Source of the DNA: Channa striata | Lineage: Eukaryota; Chordata; Actinopteri; Anabantiformes; Channidae | Assembly: GCA_033026295.1 (NCBI GenBank) | Contig: CM065176.1 | Span: 10,209,945-10,273,944 of the forward strand | Direction: 5' to 3' | DNA: 64,000 nucleotides | Shown: piece after piece, positions 28,347-40,300 of the stretch | How the letters are laid out: each line of letters starts with the position of its first letter | Numbering within the stretch: the stretch's first letter is position 1 | Notes under the pieces: model-generated | Database searches by the model: none | What the model was told of the DNA's origin: nothing | What the model saw: the letters and a program-made list of their open reading frames with translations, nothing else | Made by a program: the position numbers and the translations under genes

Positions 28347-31300
28347 GTGTCTTCTCACCAGTTGAACATAAGCTACTTTATAGTCAGGCTGCTTAACCTT
28401 CTGGTTCAGGTGATTCCTCTTCTTGTTGGAGCCTGAGAATCAGACAACAGCATGCATTTTTATTTTATTGTAAGTAAAAATGAAAAACCTCTGGCAAAAA
28501 TATGAAAACAGTAAGACAAGTGATGTCAATATGATGAAAAATCAGCCATCATTCAACTGATGAAAATTTGTTAAAAAGGTACAAACTGTACTATGCCTCT
28601 TAAAGACTACTAAAGCAGGAAGTGCTGCTAATGAGAGGGTCTGCCTGAGTGATTTTGCAATATTTACCGGAATTCATTGGAAGATAAAATATAGACATTC
28701 TAATTTAATCTATTTTTTGAACAACAAACTGTTTTAATGTTTAATATCACTACGGACGTTCAAACAATCAGTCCATAGTTGAAATTCATGGATCAACAGA
28801 AAATGTATTAATTTGATAAACATTTGATGATCCAGTATTTGCAAGGTGAAAACTTGCAGCTTTTCCATTAGTGTTGTAGTACTCGAGCCCGGTCTTAAGA
28901 CCACTTTCTTAAGGTATCGGTCTCGTCTCAGTCTCGGACATATTTTTACTCAGTCTTAATCTCGGTCAGGGTGGTCTCAAATTTTTTTTTTTTTCTTTAA
29001 GGACCACAACTTTTTAAAGACCACAACTGTGGCAAAATCACCAAATTGTATTGACGTAAAACATCTTGCTACAACTGCAGCCAATTACTTCACTTATTTC
29101 TGATTGGAAATTACTGGCTTCATCCTCATTCTTCTTAAAATTCACCCAGTTTCCATTTTATTATGGAGACGTAACTGAGTCTTTGTGGGGACTTTGTTGT
29201 TCAAGATATCAATGAATAAATTCTCACTCAGCTGTAAGTCAGTCCAATCCAACAGTCCTGCACTAAATCCTCCTTCATGAAGGTGATAATGTTCAGTTTG
29301 TGTTCGGACTCAGAGGAGTTGATTCAGATTTGGAGGCTGTTTTTTGTGCTGCTGTTGAACTAAAGTGGAAGTGGGTTATTTCTCTTCTAGTAAAGCATAA
29401 TGTCAGCATTTAACTGCTGTAGCCTAAAACAGAGCTGAAGAGACTAAAGTCTATCTGATTTTGAAATCTGCTTATAATATGAATACAAATTTTGAAAAAG
29501 TCAGATATTTTAGCTTTAAACTCCAGTAAATTTAACTGTGTTCCAATTCCATGTACATTAAATAACCATCACAGTTAATTAGGAGGTTTAAATTAGTAGT
29601 ATTGGATTATATATATGTTGATTGGTCTTGGTCTCGATACACTAAGGTCTTGGTTTGGGTTAAGGTTGTCTTCACTACAACACTATTTTCCATTATTGTT
29701 ATCAGAATATTTTCAAATGGGGTTGAATAGAACCTTTTTCAAAGCATAACTTAGTGCTATAGGAAACGGTGATGGGCATTGTTCATAATTTTTTGGTAAA
29801 GCCCAAAAGAATAATATTAATATAAGAACAGTCATTAGTTGTAGTCTGACATTAAACCAAAATTATACATTTTATACCTGTGAGTCATTTCTCACATGTA
29901 TCTACATTTTTACACCACATCAACAGCAAGAATATCAGTGACAGATAATGAAGAGAGCATCAAACGGTTCATCTCTGCCTTCAGAACTGTAATCACAGTG
30001 GTCAAATCAACAGGCCCTTTGAGGAACTGCCATTTCCATGGTAACAGTTTATGACATGAAAAACAAGGGAAACATTCCATTGTAATGATTCGTGTGTGTG
30101 TGTGTGTTTAAGACTTTGTGCATGTGGTACGTGTAGCTAGTAATCACAAGTTAGGCAGCCCACTGCTCAGGGAAAGCCCTGAGCAAGGTAGTAAAACACC
30201 CTTTTCACACTCCCCCGGTTAACTGGAGGCCCCTGCGTGGGTGGAGGACAAAGGTAACAAAGTGTATATGTGCATTTGTGATTGGGTCCGGAAAAATAAA
30301 TCTATAGGGATAATATTATTCTTAAAGATAGAGCAAGGTATGACACTGACCTATACCCACATAAACCAAACAAACACACACACTTGCACCTTGAGAAAGT
30401 ACAAAGTGCTTCTCTTCCTTTATGTAGCACTTTCCTAACACACAAAGACCTTTCATACAAGACTAGCAAACGCAAGCACAATTTCTCCCACTTTGAGATT
30501 GCGGTTTGGCAACCAGCTATCACGTTACAAATCCCAGGCCGGAGAGGTAACCATGGCAACTCCTTCCAAAATACCCCTGACGCCCATGGAGGGAAGAAAG
30601 GGTCGTTTGCACCCCTTGCTTTCCTCTGCCTTTTCCCGTCTTTCCACTGCCAATGGAGTGGAACTCCTGACGCAGACAGGGATACCTTCTCTGACGCACC
30701 TCGGGATCACCAGGGGCCCCGAGCTGCCCCTCTCTTGTCTATCCCCCTCTTTCCCCCGGCCCTCACTGCTGTCTTTCCACTCGTCATCCCGAGGGGCTTC
30801 TATTTTCCTCTAGTTTTTAATGACACTACCCTAATAAACAGCGTTAATGGGGCCTCCACATTGTAGGCTAGGCTAAACTAGGGGCCTTTCCCCTCTTTGC
30901 TCACTCCTTCACAGTCTTTCCTCCAGAGGTAGAGGGAGCTCCTCGCGGTCCCTCTTGCATAGCACAGACATGGCTCAAGCTTCCTCTTCTCTGACCATCC
31001 CTTAGTGTCTTCCCAACTTCAAGTCACCCATGTGTCCTGTTATTCCATGAACAACATAAGTGCAAACTGGACTTGTTTCCTCCATTGCATAAAAACTAAA
31101 ATCGAAATGATAAAACCCTGTTTGGTACTCTGTGAATATCCTTGGCAAGGGAATAGAAGGTAAGGTTTGGGGTTTGGGATGTGAGCAGAGGACCAGGGTA
31201 CTTTGGGCCCTGAAGTAGCAGGTTTGTGAATAGTATGTGTTTGTGCAGAGTGAGCCTGGGGTGTCGTGGGACAGCTGGAGGCTAAAGTGCTGTGGCAGCA

Positions 31301-34300
31301 GATTATCAGATAAGCAGCTGTGTGTGTTAGGGGGAACGGAGAGCCAGCACGCTAACCACTACCGCAACTAGCCGCTGGAAAGCACTCTCACTGCTGCATA
31401 TCAATGGGAAGACAGTCTACGTCGCAAGCTGAAATTGCTAATCGCCACTAACCACCGCTGACAATCTACATTTAATTTGACTTCATGCCTTCTAAAAGAA
31501 AAATCATCTTTCTGTAGATTTCCTACACTATAAATTTTATTTTTAAACTTGCATGGGATTAAAGAATATTAAGATAGTGATAAGCTTTTAGATAATACAT
31601 TTAATATTACTACTACTACTACAACTCTTTCGGCTTTTCCCATCAGGGGTCGCCACAGCGAATCATCCGTTTCCACCTCACTCTATCCTGGGCATCTTCT
31701 ACTCTGACACCAGCTAACCTCATGTCCTCTGTTAGAACATCCATATATCTCCTCCTGGGTCGTCCTCTTGCCCTCTTGCCTGGCAGCTCCATCTCCAACA
31801 TCCTTCTACCAATATATTCACTATCCCTCCTCTGCACATGTCCAAACCATCTCAATCTGGCCTCTCTGACTTTGTTACTAACACAGGAAACGTGCACCAT
31901 CCCTCTGATGAACTCGTTCCTTATTCTGTCCAACCTTGTCACTCCTAAGGAGAACCTCAACATCTTCATCTCTGCTGCTTCCATCTCTGCCTCTTGTCTC
32001 TTTCTCACTGCTACTGTCTCTAGCCCAAAGAGCAGAGCTGATCTCACCACTGTCCTGTACACCTTTCCTTTGAGTCTTGCTGACACTCTTCTGTCACACA
32101 ACACATTATATATCATTAACAAATATGGTGACCATGTTATTTTTATCTTTTGTTTCTAAAAGAACAACTTCAACAAAATGTCACACCAATACTTTTTCTG
32201 CAATGTTTTTTAAAAAAAATCCATCAAAATAATCTCAGCTTGAAATCTGTATTAAAAATAAAAATTTAAAAATTAAGAAAATTTCAGCATACTAAGCATT
32301 GGTTGGGTAGCGGGAGGGAAATGTAGGCTGCAGGCAAAGTTTGAGAAGGTTTAACTTATGCTTGAAAAGTATTTTCTGCTCTGAAAACCTTTAACTAATG
32401 TCCATTGTAACTTGGACTCATCGTTCTAGTGTCATAAGACAGCTTGTAGGTGGTGATAGGGCTGCACATGTTGCATTTAACACTAATTTAGCAGTAAACG
32501 CCTAGTATTAGCCTTCCAAATCACTAATGTAATCGTTTCAACTTTAGAACAACATGAATTGTAAATGAAACGATTAGTATGTGTTGTCTTCATTCCTATC
32601 ATGTTAGCTTATAACTATTTATATGCTTTACAGTTTGTGTGTGGGCAGTCTAATCCATGGTGGAAGTTAGGCGCTTAGCATACTGAAACTCTGTGTCTGT
32701 GTGTCCCATTTGCTTAATTTACTCACAACAGCTGCAATACAACTTTAGAATTTTAATGTGGACGAAATGTTTGTGGCTTGGTATTGCGTAGCACGAATCA
32801 AGTGTTTTCACCACTCCCTTAACTCCCTTTCACTCAATAGCTTGGACTGACTCCATCTCTTTACATAGATATACAGTCATGGTGTGTGTAATGTTTCTCC
32901 ACCAATAGCTTGCCTTGTCCTAATGTCAGAGACTCAGCAAACAATGTCTTCATTGCTGTTTAATGTAATGCCAACACTAATCATAATCCTTGCATTTATT
33001 GAGTTTTGTCTTTTCCTAAAATGCAAAAAATTTTGTTGCCGTTTTACTAGTGGAATATTTGCCCATTCTTGCTGGATACAGTCCGTGATTGTCGTCTGAT
33101 TCTCTTCCTCATAATGCACCACATTTTAAAGAGGAGAGAGATTTAGCCTGCAGATACACCAGTTAAGCACTTTTTACTGATAACAGTCGAATCTTTTACA
33201 TTTCAGAGAATATAACATCCTCCTTTCCTGAGAACAAGCTAAACTCAGGACCTGACGGACCACAGACAACAGCTTGACCCCAGAGTACTTGTTGTACTTT
33301 CTGCACGGTTTCCTCCTTGCGTATCAGAGTTTTAGGTTGCGTACCTGGATGCAGTGGCAGACTGTGTTAACTGACAATGGTTTTCCAAAGTACTTTTGAT
33401 ATCAGGTGGCTATATTCGTCACAGTATCATGATGGTTTCTCATCCAGTGCTGCCTGAGGGCTTGAATGTCATGCACACTCAACACTGGTTTCCACCCTTG
33501 GCCTTTATGCACTAAGAATTCCCCAGAGTTACTTAATCTTTTCACAATATTATGTACTGTAGATGGTGAAAGACCTAAATTCTTTGCAATTTTGTATTGA
33601 GAAATATCTTTTTAAACTGACAATTCTCTTACAGGTTTGGCACAAAATAATGAGCCATGACCAATCTTTGCAATGAAGTATTGTTGCTAATATAAAGCCC
33701 TACTTTTATGATCAGGACTTAAAATTGGCCACTGCAAAGCATTTAATTTCTTCTGCCTTCACCACTCGTAGGTGGAATAAGTTGTGTGTTTTACTGCATG
33801 ATCCACTTTTAGCTGAGCTTCAGTTAAAAGTTAGCATTTACCTGTAGAGTTTTCATGGACAACCCATGGACACACTCCACATACATATTGTAGTGTTCAA
33901 TATTACTAAATCCTAACAGTTTAATTTAGAGCCATTAACTTACTAGATGTATGTTTACTTAGCTAACAAACTTAAGCCTAAGCTTAATTAACAGAACTGA
34001 GGTGAAGTAGAAAGTTATCCTGTGGTCTAATGAGTCAAAATTTGATTGTTTTGGATGCTGTGTGTTAAAGCAATTAAAAAAAAAAAAAAAGCATGATTTG
34101 TGATAGTATGGAGGTGCATTATTACACATGGGTAATTTCCATATCTGTGAAGACAACATTAACTTTAAATAAAATATAGTGTATTAAAGCAATTAGCCAC
34201 CGCATTTCCCTCTCACAAAAATGTTGGTACACAATATTCCAATAATACTGTTTTGGATGATTCCATAATAGGCAGCTTGATTGTTTACAGGTGAGGGTAT

Positions 34301-37300
34301 CCTGACTAGGGGTAAAAGGAGCATCCTCCAAAGGTGGATTAATAAAGAGGTTAAAATCAGCTCCACCAACAGTAAACTCTGATCTTTATTTTTATTAATT
34401 ATTGTGGGTGTTTTTACATAATTATCATTATGTTTTCTTACTGGAATATTATTTTAATTTAGTAATTTGGCAGACGCTTTTATCCTGAGCGACTTACAGA
34501 TTAACTTGGTACACAGAGACAATGGCGATGGCTGCCATGCAGGGTGCTCATCTGGCCCACGGGGAGCAAATAGGGGTTCAGTGTCTTGCTCAAGGACACT
34601 TCGACATGCAGCAAGGAGGGACCGGGGATCGAACCACTGACTCTTTTGCTGCGTATGGTGCTGTATAACCACAGAATGCTCAGAGCTGCAATGCTAAAAA
34701 TGCCTTGTCCTCATTAACATTAAGACCATTATTGGTAATGTTGTGGCTGATCAGGGTATTTTGACACTATAAACAGCGCAAAATGTAGTTGTTTTTTAAA
34801 TAGCTAGTTTTAGGAAAACTCTTACTGTATAAAGAACACAATCACATGCATAAAATCTGAGTAAATAAAAGATGACTTCCAAGCAATCAGAGCATCAAAA
34901 AATTGTGAACATCTTTTTAATAATTATCATTAACATTTGCATGAAAACTTAAACATCCAGTGAATTTGAGAAATGATAATGTATTATAAAGCATATTACT
35001 ACTGTATGCAAGTGCATAGGGTTTTTTTAAACCCCTAAATAAAGGTTTGGTTGAAGTTATTGCTGCAAATTGAAATTATCAAAGTGTGAAACTGCAGCCA
35101 ATACTAGCTTAGGCTAAAATTAATTCACAGCTGGTCCTGACTCAGGTTGTGTGTCAGCTTAGCATGTGAAGACCTATAGCATGTGCTCAATATTTTCTAA
35201 AGCTAAAGGTACAGTAGTGGATTTGCTATCACTGAATCTAAAATATAAATATTTTATGAGATAGTGTAAATCATTCCAGGTTCTGTAAATGTTATTAGCT
35301 CTCTGTATGTGCTTGTGCAAAGGAGTGAACACACTCACCAAACTGTATCCTGGTACGAACCGCTCCCACAGGAACGTTATAGATCTTCTCCAGGTAGTTC
35401 TTTACGTCATACTTGGTCATTCTGTCCAGAACACAAAAACAAAGATTGGGATGAAGAAAGAGATGGAGTACTAGCTGTTATGAATGGTATCCTTCATCAG
35501 TGTTTGTGTGAGAAAGGAATGGTGTGAATGTGTGTGTGAGGCAATAATGGAGTGAGAGAATACGTCTGAGGTTGCAGTCCAGCACTTGCTGGATCGCCGT
35601 CCAACGAATAACACCACGTTCACTTAATTGCCACTGACACAGACGTGATACAGCCTATTTCCACTAAGCATTCCCATAAACTCTGCTGCTATATTAGCTA
35701 CTGTAACAGATAGGACACTCCCCTATAAATCCATATTCAGCTTTTATTCTCTAGATCATAAAGTGGAGAGAAGATAAATGTGAGTGTCTGTGTTCATCCA
35801 ATTAGCTGTCTGCGTGTATTGATCGTGCCCAGTGAAACCTTACACAGGAAGTGGGCCTGGCACCAACTAATCCGGTGAGCCAGCCCAGCTAAAGCTAGTC
35901 CACTGGGCAGCATTTGGAACATACTGCTCTGTCCAGAGGAAGAAAGGCTTTTAACTGCTAATCAATCTAGCCAATTGGATTAGCTTGGTAGAGAGCACTT
36001 CCCAAATGCGTCTGACAAAGTGCCTAATAGCAACGCTGTGGTCTGACATGAGTGCCTCGGATATGGCATCTTCTATCACCTCATATGTTTCTTTAATAGA
36101 ACAGGATAATATAATATTACCTGGCTTTTTTAGAAGAAACAGTACCTTAAGTTGTTGCAACAATAATAGGTGTGGCAAACGTGCATGTAAACACAAACAC
36201 GCTTTGCATCTCGGTAAGTCTATGGCAAAGCTGAAGTTAATCTAAACATTGAGCACTTCCGTTTGCCCTGCTAAATTCTGTTTATCGAACAAGTTGTGAT
36301 TACATTTACAATACCTGTGCAAATGTTTATGCATTTAATTACATAATTATGGAAAGCAATATAATTACATGTGCTGAAATTTAAGTAGGTTCTGGTTTCT
36401 TTAACAGCAGCTTCAATAGCTGCCTTTGAGAGAGGAGAAAATGAAGCACTTTTGGAGTTCTTCCTCTTGGAGCCAATAGTGGTCCAGGACAGCAGATGGT
36501 GAAAGGGGAGGGGTCCCTATGTCTGTGTGATGAAAAGTGTAAAAAAAAAAAACTTGTTAAGAACTCTTTAACCCTATTTGTCTGCCTTTACCCATTTGTA
36601 TGGAGAGCGGAGTATTTCTTAAATGTGACACAGTGTTGAGCCTTTCTGCTCTATTTGCACTCACTACCCCCCATAACCCCCCCCCCCCCCCTTCACAGTG
36701 TGTGTGCCAGAGGGCAGTGAAGCAGAGCAGAGTGACCAGGGTACTTGAGATCAAGAGATGGGTTTTCCTAGAAAGTGAGGTACAAGAAACTGGAAGAGAG
36801 AAAAGTGGCTTGGGACTGCAAGTTCTCCTCTGGATTATTAGCAGGCAGAACACTGATCCTGATTAATGAAAAGGACATTTACTAAATCCCTACTGCTTTT
36901 ACTGCTCCAATTACTCAGCCACCACAAAGATACAAATATTATCTATGAAGCATATCATGACTTTCACGCTGCATAAAATAGTTTTAGCAATGTCTGAAAA
37001 GGGAGCTATATTCTGCAAAGATAAAACAAGAAACGGGAAATCAAACACAATCATCAGCCCAACAATTAATTCTGCATTTTATCAACAATACTTACAATGA
37101 AATATACATTAACAGTTACATATCCATGTAAACTACATTTGAAGTGGTTACACAGCTACGTTATTTCAGACCTGAGTCAACTCATGACTCCCAGCTGAGC
37201 TGCAAACTGGTATCCAGTCTCAGTAAAAGCCTTGGGCTGAAAGCTGAGGAGAAAATGTCAAGTTAAGAGTGTACATAAACAAGGCTAAACTTAGACAAAG

Positions 37301-40300
37301 GGCGTGGTGTCTCCAATAGTGATGCAGGCAGCATCTGATCATCATCCCAGTATAAACACCCATCTGACTCCACGAGCTAACCTTTCACACTTCTGTCAGG
37401 AAGAATGAAAACCTGTCTCCAGCAACTGCCAAGGCTAAAGGCATCGTTCCTCAGCAACTGGTATATATTTATATGCAAACACACATGCTACAAAGATTCC
37501 TCGCCCAAGACGATGAAAGAGCTCTAAACACAAAACCTAGAAGGTCATCAGATGACGCAGTCGATGGATTAGGTTCAATTATGGTCTGTTGTTGCTGAGC
37601 AGGTTTGAAACAGTCATTGTTGTTAGTAAAAAAAAAAATTTAAGTTATATTGTTCTGCGTTATTCAGACGGAGGTGTAAATGAGATGGAAGACCTAAATC
37701 TGATATCAAGTGATGGTAAAAGAAACGGGTCTCTGATGAAATACATGCACCAATGCAAATTGATCCGCACATCTCTGCCAGCTGCATTCGGGTGTAATGC
37801 CTTCTCTGCAGTTAAGCTACATGCTCTGGGACAGGTATTGTGTGATATTTGCTCCTACACTGGCCCAAGATGATTGTAAGTGTCACTTCCAGCAGTTTAA
37901 GGTGGTTGATTTACACCAGTGCTCCTAACAAATTTAAAAGGAAGTAGCTGAAGGAACACTATTGTAAAAGTGCAGAGGCCATCTTGTCAGAGCTTTTCAC
38001 TGAATTTTGATAGCTCAGAGGCAACCGCAGGTCATATGTCTATTTAATGTGTTGGTGCTAAAAGAACTGCCAGGTAAATGGGTGGTGTCTCTGTTGTAAA
38101 TAAAAGATGCCCTAAATAGCCACTACTCAAGAGTGATCTTAAACCACAAGTACGAGACAATAAATACAGCCCAAAACACTAAAGATAAGTCATTGTCCTA
38201 TGTTGCCCCCATTGCTTGGCTGTCAAAGCTGGATTCACTATTTGGCTTGAAACGGTCCAACCACGGTTACCTTTACTACAACTTCTGTAGTTTTTGTTGT
38301 GGTCACAATCACCATAGACTAAAGAAAAATACAATTAAAAATGTTAAACTAATTGAGACAGAAAGATACCCAGAGCTGTATAATAGTCCCAGCACACATA
38401 GATAATAAAATACGTATTTCACAATGAGTCATGTGTAGAGATGAGGATGTTTCTCACTCAGACGATCTCCCGCTGTGTGTAACATGCATGGAAAGCAACT
38501 CCGGACAATGTCCAAGGCTTATTTCATATATAGGCTTATACATAAGTTCTACACTGTTAGCCTGGGACATTACTTACTGGACAGTATGACCCTCATTAAT
38601 CCACTACATTAGACTGATAAGGATCCACTGGGTCACTTTATTTACTTATTTTTTTGGTTCGTAAAGGTTGATAACCATAACCTTTGAACATTAGGTTATA
38701 GTCAAATGAGTCAAATCAAATGAGTTGACCACTGATTTGTGATGGGCGAAAAAAAAAATCCCTCAAGAAATTCCTGAAATATTGTATTCACAAGAATGGG
38801 CAGCCTCTGGCTATGACCAGCAGTGGAACAAATATTTTATAAAAGCTATAAATTACACACAAACCTAGAAAAAAAGCTCTATGTATTAAGACTTACAAGC
38901 AATATGTATACAGCAGCAGATGTACTCTGTAGTGCGTTTTTAAGGGAATTCAATGGTGAAGAAATGGCTTGTAGACTGCACATTAATTCTAAATATTTCT
39001 AAAACTGAAAGTAGTCTTTGGTCGCTGTAGACTATGAATTAACACTGTGTCAGCAATTTTATGACTGAACAAGATACTAATCAAAATGACAACTAGCTAG
39101 CATTTTCTTATGACTTAAAAAGACAAGAGATGATAAAATATGTAAAATTATTGGAGTATTTCCATTGCCATTTTAAGTATTTTTGCACTATGCTGTAAAA
39201 ATACAACTATAAAACTCAAACATCTTCCATTTTCCAGTGTAATCAAATGTTCAGTGTATTACCACAACAGTTCTACAGGCTCATTGTATTGCGGCCACCT
39301 GCATCACGGTGAGTCACGTTTGAAGTGTGGCATTTGTGCTTCACAGTACGAAGCGAGTGCCGTGCCAGTGTTTGTAAAATAGCGATTACTGTACTGTAAC
39401 ATCATCTGATTCAAAGAATGAGGGCATTGCTGTTGTCATGTTCTTCTTGTTTTAAGATGAACAGTATGTGGTGATTCAGTGACCAATATGCTTCTTGTGG
39501 CTACCATGAATCCTCCTTGGAAAAGTTGCTTGTTTTAGCAACTTGATTTGGCAAACCACTAGAAGGCTTTTAATGTGGTTCTTTGTTTCATATAAACTGG
39601 GTTTCGTGTATATTTTTTAATGGTGCCCTCTAAGATGACAGATCAACTTCTTGGATTACAATGGAATGGGGAAAAAACAAAAATGATGCAGCTCCAAATA
39701 TGGGGTTGCAGAGGCTTTGTTTTTTGGCGGTTTTCTACGGCCTAAAGTTTTAAACATGCTTATCAAATACTTTCAATATCACTATTATTTCTGTTTCTGT
39801 ATAGTTTAAAAAGGTTTACTATACTCAGTATGATAACAAATAGTTCTCTGTAACAAAACACGATTAGTAATTATAAGAACTAATTTGTGATTTTTTTTTT
39901 GGTATGCTGTATTTAATAGTGTGTCAAGTAAAAACAATACAGTAAAAACAACTGTTCTACTTGTGAATTCAGCTTATGTTAAAAATGCATTTAGTGTTAC
40001 TGGCTTTGTAGCAGCTCTTGTAGCAGGTCTATCATTTGAAAAATTTCTGGCTAAAATCAGAAAGAAAAAGGACTTTATTCAGCATATGCCTGAACTGAGA
40101 ACTAACTTTTATAGAGAATGCCATGTTTTGATCTGAATACATTTCACCTAACTTGCTTCACATATGTACACCTTTGCTGATGTCAGTAGTGCCAAGAGAG
40201 GCCAAAGAAACTAGATAATGTGACTGAACAATTTGCCAAGAGATCTGTTTGGCCAAAGAGAGCAATGGATCTTTACTTCACTTAAGTGTTAAAGTACATA

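Larger units (their letters stand above)
9902..28358 (-). other. mrpl23: mrpl23 intron 4 (18.5 kb)
   Basis: From the donor at 28358 to the acceptor at 9902 on the minus strand. It contains the CRE-dyad repeat pair (13.0/15.3 kb), a MITE-like element (12.5-12.9 kb), a teleost CCCTAA-bearing repeat (18.1-18.3 kb), a perfect hairpin (19.4 kb), a Tc1 relic (22.3-23.0 kb) and several long CA/GT tracts. No nested gene was recognised. Confidence 0.8.
28433..35338 (-). other. mrpl23: mrpl23 intron 3 (6.9 kb)
   Basis: It lies between exons 3 and 4 and holds the hAT-like MITE (28.9-29.7 kb), an RTE LINE 3' end (31.6-32.1 kb) and a cluster of Tc1 and other repeat relics (32.9-34.8 kb). The GC-rich stretch at 30.5-31.0 kb has long chance frames but no recognised product. 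Confidence 0.85.

Noticed and set aside
30384..30866. 160-codon plus-strand open frame in mrpl23 intron 3
   Set aside because: GC-rich, pyrimidine-biased interval where several frames on both strands are open. The peptide is Pro/Ser/Phe-rich with no motif. It could be a conserved non-coding or transcribed element, but I cannot support a protein.
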